From Petaurus breviceps papuanus (taxonomy: Eukaryota; Chordata; Mammalia; Diprotodontia; Petauridae), in NCBI GenBank assembly GCA_028583685.1, contig JAMXIF010000002.1, forward strand, positions 58,466,301 through 58,530,300: a stretch of DNA of 64,000 bases, read 5' to 3'. A model generated the notes under the pieces. That model worked only from the letters and a program-made list of their open reading frames with translations. It was not told the DNA's origin and did no database searches. This document shows positions 11,826 to 22,433 of this stretch, piece by piece. Each line of letters starts with the position of its first letter. Positions within the stretch are counted from its first letter, which is position 1. Made by a program: the position numbers and the translations under genes.

Positions 11826-12430
11826 AGGAATTCTCAGTACTCCATCCTCCTGTCTAGTCATGGGAGTCCAGCACGTCCCCAGACTAGTTCCTTCCCTGCC
11901 TTCCTATCTGAGCAGTAGAGTTTTAACAAGGGTGGAGCAAATAGGGATCCTCCCTGGGGTCTTTCAGGGGATGTTTTCTCTGCATATGTAGGGACAGTGG
12001 TTCCAGACCACCATTGAGAGCAGATTCTCTCCAAGAAGACACTCCCAGTTCTTAGATTGGGAATAAGAAAAGCAGGCAACCTACACCTCATACTTTCTGA
12101 CTATGGGTTACCCTGAAAACCACAGACAGATCAATGCACTTTATATAAAAACTCGGAGTTCAGATAGTTATACTCAATTCTTGGAACTTAGAGTTCACAA
12201 AGTTGGGCTCATGGGGTTTTCCTTGCAAGATTTTCATTACTGTTTCACCTTAAAGAAATCAATCAAAAGCATTTTTAAGCATTTTGATTGTCTGGGTAGG
12301 AAATATTTGGCTAATTAGATAAATGCTACTAATTTTCAGAATGGAGAGGGGCAGGAAAATAATTTTTTAAATGCTTTTTCTCTTTCTCTTTTTAGACTAG
12401 TTTGTGTTTGTGCTTCTTAAAAAAAAAATA
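11826..12430. other. No recognised feature
   Basis: Non-repetitive sequence with no exon that I can support. The run of A at 12419-12428 precedes the next SINE. Confidence 0.4.
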
Positions 12431-12433
12431 TGG

Positions 12434-12595
12434 AGGGGCAACTAGGTAACGCAGTGAATAGAGCACTGGCTCTGGAGTTCAGAAGAACCTGAGTTCAAAT
12501 CAGAAGTCAGACTCTTAACACTTACACGATGTGTGACCTTGGACAAGTCGTTTAACCCCAACTGCCCTGCCTTCCCTCCTCCCAAAAAGAGGGAG
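12434..12595 (+). repeat. tRNA-head SINE
   Basis: The head reads 'ggggcaactaggtaacgc' and 'gaatagagcactggctctgg'; the 3' part reads 'ggacaagtcgtttaacccc'. The tail is degraded to an AG-rich run (12588-12612). Confidence 0.85.
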
Positions 12596-12827
12596 ACAGA
12601 GACAGAGAGAGAATATGTAAGTGTAACACACCACATACACCCCTCCATGTCCAGCCTTAAAGTAGTCACACTGGGCTCTCCCCAATCAATTCTACCCCCA
12701 TACATATATTGAGTTCATATTAGTCAGACAAGACTGAAAACGATTGAACAACAATCTCTCAGACCCTAGAGAAGAAAAAAAGATTGGTTTGAGCCCCTGT
12801 GTATGTAAAATAGCAAATAAGGAAGCA

Positions 12828-13020
12828 GTGTGATACAGTGGAAAGAATACCAGCACTGGAGTCAGAAGAGTTTTGGACAAATCCTGCCTCTGATTCTCAC
12901 TACCTGTGTGACCTTAGGAAAGTCCTTTATCCTCCATGAGTCTCAGTTCATCTGTAGAATGAGGAGGTTGGACTACCTGGGCCCTACAATACCTTCCACC
13001 TCCAGACCCATGAGCAGGTC
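12828..13020 (+). repeat. MIR/THER-like SINE
   Basis: A head with 'gatacagtggaaagaatacc' is followed by 'tgtgtgaccttaggaaagtc' and a 3' domain with 'gaggaggttggactacctgg', a 3' type also seen in the SINEs at 18.8, 25.5 and 33.0 kb. Confidence 0.7.
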
Positions 13021-13598
13021 CCTAGAGACCAACCAAAAATAACCTATCCAAAGTCCATGTACTGCAAGTAGTTCCTGGAATCTGGAGATTTGGAGTTGCC
13101 AGCAGTTCAAATCAGTGGTGGAAATACTGAATTCCAGGAACCAGAATATTATTTACAAATCTTCTCAGTACCTAATTCTGTTCATTAATTTGCGCAGATT
13201 AATGTTATGAATATATAGTGTCCCAAAAGTCTTAATGCTGATTTAAGCTATTAAATCCTAACTATAATATATGCATATATTTGTCACATACATACACATA
13301 TATAATATATGTATACTATATCCTTCTTATGAATACAAATAATTGGCACTGTCTTTGAATGCTCTATTGGTGTACAAATGAGCAAGTCAGTGAGAACTCT
13401 GAAGAACAAAGACTCACCTGTTGTCCAGGTATGATTCCTGTTTCAATAGCTGAAGCTAGAGAGGCATTCTACTCTGTCCCCACATTCTTAGAACCCTCAG
13501 CCATTGGAAGTGGAAGGAAGCTACAAAAGGGAGAAGGCAAAGAAAACAACTTGAAATTAAATTTTACAATAAATTTTTAATGAAATCATGAGGATTTG
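13021..13598. other. No recognised feature; AT-rich block
   Basis: Contains an alternating TA/CA-rich stretch at about 13258-13320. A 73-residue frame at 13359-13580 shows no domain. Confidence 0.4.
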
Positions 13599-13611
13599 GT
13601 TCCATATTCCA

Positions 13612-13870
13612 TTTATGTTGTTCAGTCATTCTCAGTCATATCCAACTCTTCATGACCCCATTTTGGGGTTTTCTTGGCAAAGACATTAGAGTGCTTTGCT
13701 GATTCCTTCTCCAGTCCATTTTACAGATGAGGAAACTGAGGCAAATAGGGTTAAGTGATTTTCCTGAGGTCACACAGCTAGTAAGTGTCTGAGATCAACT
13801 TTGAATTCAATTCAAAGCTTCCTGACTCTAGGCCCAGTATTCTATCCATTGCAACACCTACCTATCCTGT
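13612..13870 (-). repeat. MAR1-type SINE
   Basis: Minus-strand copy: the tRNA-like head is at the right end and the 3' tail at the left. Diagnostic phrases read antisense are 'catgaccccattttggggtt', 'ttacagatgaggaaactgag' and 'tctatccattgcaacacc'. It is flanked by 13-bp duplications with one mismatch (13599-13611 and 13871-13883). Its GTTG/CAAC-rich end resembles RTE-mobilised tails. Confidence 0.9.
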
Positions 13871-13884
13871 GTTCCATGTTCCAT

Positions 13885-14165
13885 GTTCTACTAGTACTAT
13901 TAGCAGTAATAATAATAATAACTTACTATTTATTTAACACCTTAAGTTTTGCAAAGCAGTTTACATGTGTGATTTCATTTGATCCTCAAAACAACCTTAT
14001 GGGTTAGTGCTATTATATCCATTTTACAGATGAAGAAAGTGAGTCTGAGAGAACTTAAGTCCCTTGCTCAGTGTCCCACAGTGGGTAAACACCTGAGAGG
14101 CAGGATTCTGACTTAGGTCTACCAAATTCCAAGTTCAATACTCTATTGACCACTCCATCTAGCTG
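13885..14165 (-). repeat. MIR-like CORE-SINE
   Basis: Antisense order of a MIR-type element: 'ttgcaaagcagtttacatg', 'ccattttacagatgaagaaa', 'tcccacagtgggtaa' and an end corresponding to the tRNA-like head ('ctattgaccactccatctag'). Confidence 0.75.
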
Positions 14166-15225
14166 CTGATCTGAAAGCAGACCCATAGGGGATGAATTTA
14201 ATACTTCCAAACTTGAGTGACCTTTTGTTGCCTCCTATGATATATCTAAATACTGATGATCCATAGCTAGAAATTATCCTAGCCAGCTTTCTCTTTAATG
14301 TTAGCAACTCTTCCTGGCAAGCATTGTAAGCACAGAGCTTCCAAATTCCACTTTGTCCCATGTAAAGTGTGTTCACAAATGATTTTGAGACACCCTCCCT
14401 TTGCACTCATCTTTGAACCAGGAAGCCTGCAATATATCACTTTTATTACTTGTCTACCTTTTGTTCTCAGGGAGAAAAGATGTACAGTTATTTTCTATGT
14501 GCTTTATTGGCATTCGAGATGAAATCGTGGGTAAATCTCTTGGATACACCTGAAGCAATCAGGGATGAGGAAGTGGTGTACAGTATAAATAAACCAAGGC
14601 CATTTTATTACCTGCTCCTACAGACAGCATGGAGCCATGGCCCACTTCCCCGATGATAATGGACCCTCAGTTTAAGGTTGCCTCTGATACACACTGCAGC
14701 ATACGCCTGTCACATCTCTCAGCTCATTTATAATTACAACACAGTGCACTCTGATTGTCTCATCAACCTTTCATCGGAGGATTGAAAGGGGCTTTGTAAA
14801 CATTAAGTCACTAGAGCCCCCTGCAAAGAAGGTGTAAAGGAAGGAAGCCTTTGCTTTCCCATCTCAGGAACACGCAGCAGAAATGCTTTCTTACAGTGTA
14901 ATGATTTGAGCAAGGTTCATGACAATGATTCAGTCTAGTTTTCCATCACCATGTGTTCCATAGATTGGAGCCCATTCTATGTCTCCATAACCTTTGGGAA
15001 GAATAGGAAAAATAAGAGAGTTTTGGGATGGGGGCGGGGGGACGATTTCAGTGGACAGCAATGATAGGAGCTCTGGTTCATGGGATCACAGACATGAGGT
15101 TGGGGGAACATGAAATGCCAACCTGCCCATTTTACAGAGGAAGAAACTGAGACTCCAAGAGAGAGAGAGAGAGATTAAGGGAGACCTACTCAAAGTCAAT
15201 CAAGGTCAAGGAGGGATCATAATAT
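14166..15225. other. No recognised gene; minor SINE scraps
   Basis: About 1 kb with no named repeat except a MIR-like scrap at 15125-15200 that includes a (GA)n run at 15162-15175. The frames at 14143-14656 overlap each other on both strands and have no recognisable domain. Confidence 0.4.
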
Positions 15226-15296
15226 AGTAGAAAGAGTCAGAAGATATGCATTTAAATCATAGATTCTTACTATCTATGACACTCAGCTGTGTCAGA

Positions 15297-15539
15297 GGAG
15301 CAGCTAGGTGGCACAGTGGATAGAGCACTGAACTTGCAATCAGGTCAAGATGCATCTTTATGAGTTCAAATTTGGCTTCAGATGCTTAGATGTGCAACCC
15401 TGGGAAAGTCATTTAACCTTATTTCCATCATCTGTAAAATGAACTAGAGAAGGAAATGCCAAACCACTCCAGTATCTTTGCCAAGAAAACCCCAAATGGG
15501 GTAATGAAGAGTTGAAAATGACTTAATAATAGCAACAAA
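15297..15539 (+). repeat. MAR1-type SINE
   Basis: Full-length sense copy: head 'gcagctaggtggcacagtgg', middle 'ctagagaaggaaatgccaaa', then 'ccactccagtatctttgcc' and an end 'aatagcaacaaat'. It shows the sense order for the minus copies at 13.6, 20.1 and 20.4 kb. A THER-like scrap lies just upstream (15226-15290). Confidence 0.9.
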
Positions 15540-15730
15540 TCCAGTGTTCACTGGGTGTTCAACAATGCAACAAATAATTCATGGGATACAGAAAATACAG
15601 TGTAGCTTAAAGCTACACTAAGACTTTTAGAACACTGTATTAACACTTGGATCATAATCATATCAATCTTGCTATATCATTCTTCATGGGGTCTACAAGA
15701 TCAAAATCTTTTATTTCATAATGATGCTAA

Positions 15731-15757
15731 ATGATGATGATGATGATGATGATGACG
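15731..15757. repeat. (GAT)n microsatellite
   Basis: Tandem GAT units, followed by GAC and AAC variants. Confidence 0.85.
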
Positions 15758-15765
15758 ACAACAAC

Positions 15766-17066
15766 TAAAGATTGTGTAGCACCTGCTTTGTGCCAGGTAC
15801 TACTCTAAGAGCTTCACAATTATTGTCACATTTGATCTTTACAACAACCCTAGGTGGCATGTGCCACCTCATTTTACAGTTGAAGAATCTGAAGCAAGTA
15901 GAGGTTAAGTGGTGTAATAGTAATTGAATTTAAAGATCCCCCTGTATTGGCTTGGTTTTTTGTTTGATTGTGTTAAAACCCAGAGCTTGTGAATCCCACT
16001 TATGGGATGGACTTGTTGACGTGAAAAGAGAGGGCTGAACCAGGAGGAGCTGGTGATGTAAATTTAGAGAGACACAAGCAAAGAGAGAGGCAGAAGAACT
16101 TTTTGGAAGCAGAACCTTTGGAGGCAGAGAGACTGAGAGGATTGCTGAGGGCCACTTTGAATTGTCCAGGACTTTTAGGAGCTGCCACCCAGAGCTGCCA
16201 AGGACTGAGGAGACATGGCTGTTATGCAGGTACTTTGTCTGTCTGTTTTGATGTTGTTTTGCCAGATTTGTCCACTGGTGAAAGACAGTGATGTTGTTGC
16301 AGAGGTCTTGGAACCTTGCTGTTGGTTCAGAAACCGTGAAGAAGGATTTTCTTGTTGTATGTTTACAGAAATCCTGGAAGGGGCTTTTGCTAATGTTTTC
16401 AGGGGTCCTAGGACTGTTCTGCAGACAGAGAATGAATTAATGAAGAGACTGGCAATGTATCTTGTAGCCTTGCTAAGCTCTGTCTCCCCAGGAACAAAGA
16501 ATGCTGAGAACTTGCCTCTTGTCAAGATGAAGAAAAGACCTCCATTTGGGTATTAAATGCTGTGCTTAAGCTTGTTGTAACTCTGGGGTAGATTCAATTG
16601 TGATCCAAGGGTGGGGAACTTTTGACTTTTTTGTGCTCTGTGATTAAACAAATGAATGTACTTTACTAATGATTGGAAACTAATCTCCATTTGAGAAGAG
16701 GGGCTTTGTGATGGAATGAATGTACAGCCTAGGGGTGGAGTAGTATTTAGAAGAGGGACTTTGTGACTGATTAAATGAATGTAGGATCCAGGTGTGGGGC
16801 AGTACTTGGAGATTATTGAATTACACTTAGTAAATGCTGTATTTTGAATTATGCTATATGTTGATTCTCTCTGTTCTTAATTTGTCACTGAATAAAATGG
16901 AGAGTACCTATGCTGGTATTTTGAACCTTGGGAAGTTGCCTTTGCTTGGCATTACAAGTGGCTTGCCCAGGATCCCACAGCTAGAGAGTATCTGAGACTG
17001 AATTTGAACTCATGTCCTCCTTACTAAAGGCCTGATACTCCATTTACTGTACATTCAGCTGCATCT
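15766..17066 (-). repeat. MIR-like SINE split by a solo LTR
   Basis: The left half (15766-15912) reads antisense 'ttgtgccaggtactactcta' and 'attttacagttgaagaatct'. The right half (16957-17066) reads 'gcttgcccaggatcccacag' and ends at the head. Removing the intervening 1,044 bp and one AGTGG copy restores the usual 'gttaagtggcttgcccagg' order. Confidence 0.8.
15913..16956 (+). mobile_element. Solo LTR of an endogenous retrovirus, with 5-bp TSD
   Basis: The segment begins TGTAAT and ends ATTACA, the inverted TG...CA termini expected of an LTR, and is flanked by a perfect 5-bp duplication AGTGG (15908-15912 and 16957-16961). An AATAAA polyadenylation signal lies near 16891, about 65 bp before the end, which fits an R/U5 boundary on the plus strand. 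No internal retroviral region adjoins it, so it is a solo LTR formed by LTR-LTR recombination. The 5-bp duplication points to a class III (ERVL-like) group, though this is inference. The element is a fossil. Open frames in it (16103-16556) have no retroviral or host domain. Confidence 0.85.
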
Positions 17067-17165
17067 AATTTCTATTATGATAAATATCAAGAGATATAAC
17101 CCACATAAAGATTTTGGGGCCCTCAATAATTTTAATAGTATAAAAGGGTCCTACAATCAAAAAGT

Positions 17166-18010
17166 TTGAGAACAATGACCTAAGAGCTCTACAAAATGAA
17201 ATGACTTACTCATGGCAATACTCAGTGTTTAAAAAGCTCCAAAGGAAAGTATGGGAGAGAAGAGGAATTAGACTGACTGCCAAACTGAAGGTCTTCAGCC
17301 ATTGTGCTGACCTCATTATTGTATGCCTGTAAAACCAGTGCCATGCCAGGAAATGAAACTGCTTCCAATTGAATTGTCTTAGGAAGACTCTGAAGATCAC
17401 CTGGCAGGATAAGATGCCAGACACAGAGGTCCTTTCTTGATCTAAACTACCAAGCATTCAAACTCTACTTCAGAGAGCACAATTCCAATGGGCTGACCAT
17501 GTTATTCAAATGCAAAATGTACACTTGTCAAAAAGACTATTTTATGGAGAACACACACAGGGCAAGCATGACTGTGTTGGTTGGAAGAAGCAATACAAGG
17601 ACACTCTCAATGGCTCTCTTAATGACTTTGAAATTGATTGTGTGACCTGAGAGAGAGACACTGGCACAGGAGGGGACTGCTCAGCATGGCATGTCCACAT
17701 CAGAGAAGGTGCTATGTTCTATGAGCAAAGCATAATTTAAATAACTCAAAAGAAATACAAGATGCACAAATTCAGAGAACCCACCCTAAATGATCCCATG
17801 GACTATTTGTGCCCGATCTGTGATAGAACACTCCGAGCTCATATTGGTCTGATCAGCTACAGTCGAACACACTGACACTTGACTCTAGCATAGCGACGTC
17901 ATTTTGGTTCTCTCTGAGAACAAAGGACAACCAACCAATTATCAAAGTTAGAACTTGAACCCAGACCTTCTTGGCTTCATGGCTAATTCTCTATTCAGTA
18001 TTACACCCCG
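17166..18010 (-). repeat. Probable MIR-like scrap split by an RTE-like LINE
   Basis: The left scrap (about 17166-17194, ending 'aaatgacttactcatggc') and the right scrap (17941-18010, 'gaacttgaacccagaccttc') read like two halves of one antisense MIR-type SINE, with the LINE fragment between them. The boundaries are soft. Confidence 0.35.
17195..17940 (+). pseudogene. RTE-like LINE, C-terminal ORF fragment
   Basis: The plus strand encodes, with frameshifts and stops, the end of a non-LTR retrotransposon polyprotein: GIRLTAKLKVF, then LRKTLKITWQDKMPDTEVL, then QFQWADHVIQMQNVHLSKRL and YGEHTQGKHD...KKQYKDTLNGSL. It ends in a zinc-finger-like CPICDR...GLISYSRTH (17808-17871) and a stop at 17872-17874. 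These are the motifs of the RT thumb and C-terminal region of an RTE-clade family with APE endonuclease. The 5' part is missing. The short 3' UTR ends 'gagaacaaaggacaacc', the same tail as the 567-bp retroposon at 30.2 kb. At least one internal stop (17637-17639 region) and several shifts mark it as dead. Confidence 0.75.
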
Positions 18011-18714
18011 TCTCTTCACTCTAGAAAAAAAAATAATAGGAAAAATCTCTTCAATGGAGCTAAAGAACTCAAGGGTGAGTAAGTAGTCCATACTGTTGTG
18101 TAATTAAAAACTCTTCCCCCTTCCTCTCCCATTACAGAAATTCTATCAGATCCTTGATACAATTCTGCTTTCCAAACTATCCTAGACACTCCAAGCAGCA
18201 CAGGTCTCTCATCATCCTGATTCTCCCATAACATTGTCTGTTTTATAGCAGGTGCTCACACACAATTTAGCAATTTAAGTAAGCTATCTTCTTCTGGTTT
18301 CAGATTCTCTGATGTGGATAAGTACTGTCTCACCAGCAAGACTGCATAAGGTAGGAAATTTGCTAGAAGTATCTTTTTTATATCTCACAATGCAAAACAC
18401 CTAGTAGGTACTCACTAAATTATTACTGAAATATCTTGAATACAGATGGGTAAAGACAACTGGGGAATAATTCAAGCCAAGAGAATCAAGTACTAGCATT
18501 TAAGGTTCTAAAATTGACATCTTGGGAAGTAAAGAAGGAGAAAGACTAATGTGGACCTGAGCAACCAAGAGAAGTTTCCCAGGGAAAATGGGACTATGGG
18601 ACAACACAAACCCTATCTTTGCTTGAACAGTACCAGTGAGAAGAAACTCACTGACTAATTCTATTTGGGGGAGGCCCTCATGTTAGGAAAAGCATAGGCT
18701 TGAACAGCCCTACA
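18011..18714. other. Mostly unrecognised; possible L2 scrap
   Basis: A weak sense L2 3' end may lie at 18340-18435 ('cctagtaggtactcacta'). The rest is anonymous. Confidence 0.35.
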
Positions 18715-18905
18715 TCCAGTGGTATAATGGGAAGAGCACTGACCCTGGAATCATGGGATCTAGGGTCAAAATCCATCTTGGATGTGTACTACTTTGGGCA
18801 ATTCACTTAGTTTTCCTGGGTTGCAATTCTCTCATCTGAAGAATGATGGATTTGAACAACATGATTACTGAGGTCCTTTTTAGCTTTAGATTATCCTATG
18901 AATCA
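18715..18905 (+). repeat. MIR/THER-like SINE
   Basis: The head reads 'gtataatgggaagagcactg', followed by 'actttgggcaattcacttag' and the 3' domain 'ctgaggtcctttttagcttt'. Confidence 0.7.
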
Positions 18906-20066
18906 TAAGTGAGTAATGATCTAAAAGTCACTATCAAATTAAAAGTAACCTAAGCATCAAAGGCATAGATGAGCTCTCCTGCTTTGACAGTAGGGGAGGC
19001 CAAAGAAAAAAATTCAATGAGTGGGAAGTCCCATGATGATGCTATTAGAAATAGCTTCTAAAAACACAACTAGCCTGTAGGAAACACTGCCAAGGGGGCG
19101 TAGGAGAACAGTTCTCCAAGCTCCTTCTGGGAGATCCTTCGGGCATCCTATCTTCCGCAGACAAATGATATGATTCCATAATTGCAGGGGACCTGTGCCA
19201 GAAAGGGAAACCCTTTCTTTCATATGAAAATTGGCATCGTCACCCCCAACAAGGAGGAGCCAGCCAAAAGTGTTAATTGGCCCACAGATTCTGCTTAGAA
19301 GAATGTGGCACTGTGGTCCTCAGGAGCAAGATTATAGGGTTACAGTGTCTCACAACTCTAAACATTCACTCAACTTGCTCATTATGAGGTTTTTTTCTTC
19401 TGAGAGAGAACTGTTCTGTGCCTTTGATTTTTAGTGCCTTTCAAAAGCAACTTTTCTTCCAGGGAAACCTTCCAAATACCATGCAGTGTGCCCAGCATAA
19501 AAACAAATCTCTCTCTCTCTCCATGCCATGCTTTTTCATAATTTGCTTTTTTCTGATTGCCTCTGGGTATGAATCACTGAGGAAAAGTGCATGAAGATCT
19601 CCTCTCCTAGTCCCCAGGTTAGGCCCTTCTTCTTCCCCTCATCCAACCCAACTTGTCTTCCTAATGGGTCACTTATAAGGAAGGCAAAGTGAATCAATGA
19701 CATAATTTCTATTTACATATGACATGTATCATCATCACCTGTGAGTGTTTTTGAACATGGCATTTGACAGTAGGATAAATATCTCTCAAACTCTAAGGCC
19801 AAGGTCCTTTTTAATGGCAGTATGACTTTTAAAGAGAAAAAGAAAATTCTGTGAATCCTTACATTTTCAAATAAGAAAAGCCATGGTAAACAAGGGAAAA
19901 GGAAGGGGTAGATGGGAAAATGAGAGAAATATTTAAAAACATATATCAATAGCTTCATTTTTTCCACTTCATTCAACAACTGAATCTCTACTCTGTCATT
20001 TATAAATCAACTTGCTTAGCTCTTTGCCATTATAATGAAATCAAACAGATAGGATTGTACCATTTT
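18906..20066. other. No recognised feature
   Basis: About 1.1 kb of apparently single-copy sequence, with a short CT run at 19508-19521. No exon is supported; the frames at 19014-19434 overlap on opposite strands without a domain. Confidence 0.4.
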
Positions 20067-20067
20067 T

Positions 20068-20312
20068 GTTTTCAGTCATTTTCAGCCATGTCTGACTCTT
20101 CATGACCTTTTTGGGGGTTTTCTTGGCAAAGATATTGGAGTGGTTTGACATTTCCTCCTCCAGCTAATCTTACAGATGAGGAAACTGAGGTAAACAGGGT
20201 TAAGTGATTTTCCCAGGGTTGGACAGCTACTAAGAGACCAGATTTGAACTCAGGAGGATGAGTCTTCCTGACTCTAGCCCTGGAACTCTAACCATTACAC
20301 AACCTAGCTGCC
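20068..20312 (-). repeat. MAR1-type SINE
   Basis: Antisense MAR1 phrases occur in order: 'cagccatgtctgactcttca', 'ggggttttcttggcaaaga', 'cagatgaggaaactgaggt', ending at the head with 'acacaacctagctgcc'. Confidence 0.9.
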
Positions 20313-20420
20313 ACAAAAAATTGAGGAGTTTGTACTTTCTCACTCACATTATATATTTCTGGTATTCCCTCCTTTTCTCAGACTCCTTAGCACATATAGC
20401 AGACCACTTCCTAGAGCATC

Positions 20421-20660
20421 CTTCTTTTTGCTATTCAATCATTTTTCAGTTATGTACAACTCTTCATGACCCCATCTGGGGTAGTCTTGTTAGAGATGCT
20501 AAAGTGATTTGCCATTTCCTTCTCCAGCTAATTTTACAGATGAGGAAACTGAGGCAAACAAGGTTAAGTGATCAGGGTAACATAGCTAGTAATTATCTGA
20601 GGCCAAATTTGAACTCAAGTCTTCTAACCCTAGTGTTAAGGGCACTACCTAATTGCCCTT
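20421..20660 (-). repeat. MAR1-type SINE
   Basis: A second antisense MAR1 copy about 110 bp from the previous one: 'acaactcttcatgacccca', 'cagatgaggaaactgaggc', ending near 'actacctaattgccc'. Confidence 0.88.
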
Positions 20661-20737
20661 ATTGCAGCTTTAGAGTATCATTCATTAGAGCCAAAAGGAA
20701 TCTTACAGAGATTTTAAGGATGAAGAAATCAAGGTCC

Positions 20738-21030
20738 AATCGAACAAGCAACCAAGCATTTATTAAACACACACTAAATTCCAAGCATTGTGCAAAGTGC
20801 TGGGGATATAGTGCATTAAAAACAAACAAAGACAAAGACAAAAAACCTCACAGTCCTTGCCCTCAAGGAGCTCATAATCTAAAAGGAGGGATAAACTGTA
20901 TATGAAATACAGAGCAGATATAAGGTCAACATTGAGGGAAGTAATAGCAACTAGGAGTATGAGTCTTAAAGAAAACCAGGGATTCTAAGAATGGGGTAGG
21001 GGGCAGAGGGGGGTAAGGAGAAAAAGCAAA
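20738..21030 (-). mobile_element. L2 LINE 3'-end fragment
   Basis: Clear antisense L2 3' terminus: 'gcatttattaaacacaca', 'aagtgctggggatata' and 'ccctcaaggagctcataatc'. Confidence 0.75.
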
Positions 21031-21039
21031 GCTAGAGAA

Positions 21040-21145
21040 GTTAGGGCAGATTGCCCAAGACCACAGAGAGTGGATAGCAGAACCAGGGATTTAAGCCCAG
21101 GTTTCCTGTCTCCTCCTTCCACTATACCATGCTGAATGAGGCAGT
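21040..21145 (-). repeat. MIR-like fragment
   Basis: Antisense MIR middle and head: 'gattgcccaagaccacag', 'gatttaagcccaggtttcc' and 'ccttccactataccatgc'. Confidence 0.6.
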
Positions 21146-21805
21146 GCTTCTCACACCAAGTACCAAAGACCCAATGCCCAGTCTACTCTCTGTCATCCTA
21201 TGAGCTGGAAAGGTAAGGACTACATGCTATGCAACACTCCCTGCTAAAATCACTCCCTATTCAGTTTGACCTAAATAACTTTTGATCTCCTTTCTACTTC
21301 TGCAGTTCTCTTCCTTTAAGCTAAGGGCCCAGATAAGCAGAACCTAAGGCCATTAAGGAGAGGAAGTGGTACTATTGCCACTGCTAATATCCCTATCCTA
21401 GCCTCTGCCATAGCCACAGCATCTCTCACTGAAAAGGGGGGGGGGGGGAATTGTGGAGTGAAGGGACAAATACTGTCGAGGACTTGAGGCTTTCTTCACT
21501 ACATGTGACCTTCCCTGTCCCTGTCACCACTTACCTCTGTTCCTGGTTCTAGTCAGCTAAGTAGCCCACATCAACTAGAAAGCTTCCCCTGTCCTGTGAT
21601 TAGCAAATTCTCGCCTCCTAACTCAAATCCAATACCTGCTGACATCACACAGTATGTATCAGAGGAGGGTTCTTAACAAATTATTCATGTTATTTCTCTA
21701 TCTCTTTCTCCTCTGCAACAGATGCTGAGGTGTGAGCTACAATGATTTCACATTGTCTTTTTGTAAATATATATCAGGAATACTGGTCATATTAGAACAA
21801 ATGCC
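21146..21805. other. No recognised feature; G tract
   Basis: Anonymous sequence with an uninterrupted G tract of about a dozen bases at 21437-21448. Confidence 0.45.
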
Positions 21806-21809
21806 CTAT

Positions 21810-21935
21810 CAATCAAATGACAAACATTTATTAAATATCTTTTGTGGCATCACTGTGCTAGAGGGATAAGAGTGAGATGATCCCTGCCTTCAAGAGGCTT
21901 ACATTTTGCCAGAAGAATAAAGATACAAAATAAAG
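21810..21935 (-). mobile_element. L2 LINE 3'-end fragment
   Basis: Antisense L2 terminus: 'acatttattaaatatctttt', 'cactgtgctaga' and 'gccttcaagaggcttacat'. Confidence 0.6.
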
Positions 21936-21989
21936 GAAAAAATGAAATGATGCATCATGTCATTGAACATACAATAAAATCAACTCAAT

Positions 21990-22215
21990 CACCTTCTCCA
22001 CACACATACCAAAATAATTTTTCTGAGACACAGATTTGACCATGTCACTGCTCAAAAGTTTTATTAATTTTGTATCCCCCTATGGAATTTCAACTGATTG
22101 AGGGGAAGACTTGTTTTATTTTGTCTTTGCATCACTTAGTATCTAGCACAATGTTTTGTTTTTTTTACACACAATAGACAATTAGTAAATGTTTGTTGAA
22201 TCAAATTGACTCAAG
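21990..22215 (+). mobile_element. L2 LINE 3' fragment with internal deletion
   Basis: A sense 'cagatttgaccatgtcact' (end of ORF) is followed by 'atcacttagtatctagcaca' and 'tagtaaatgtttgttgaatc' (3' terminus), with the stretch between shortened. Confidence 0.6.
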
Positions 22216-22292
22216 ATTCATTATATACCAACTGTGTGTAGACCACAGGCATAGATTCAAAGTTTAGATGAGAAATTAAAATTCTAAGTTCA

Positions 22293-22314
22293 GTACACAC
22301 ACACACACACACAC
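22293..22314. repeat. (CA)n microsatellite
   Basis: Eleven CA units within AT-rich DNA. Confidence 0.95.
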
Positions 22315-22433
22315 AAACAGAATTTACATTTCTAAGCCCATCCCCTATAATATTTCTAAGGAAGAAAAATGGGTTATAATTCAACATGTTAAAAGTTGAT
22401 ACCCATGTTCACATATATGAGAGCCATGTTTAA

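Noticed and set aside
16103-16556. Overlapping open frames of 62-116 residues on both strands
   Set aside because: They lie wholly inside the solo LTR and show no protein domain; chance openness in a moderately GC-rich fossil.
20258-20905. Longest plus-strand open frame after the L1 one (215 residues)
   Set aside because: It runs through the end of one MAR1-type SINE, a second MAR1-type SINE and an L2 3' end, all antisense to the frame, so it is not a gene.
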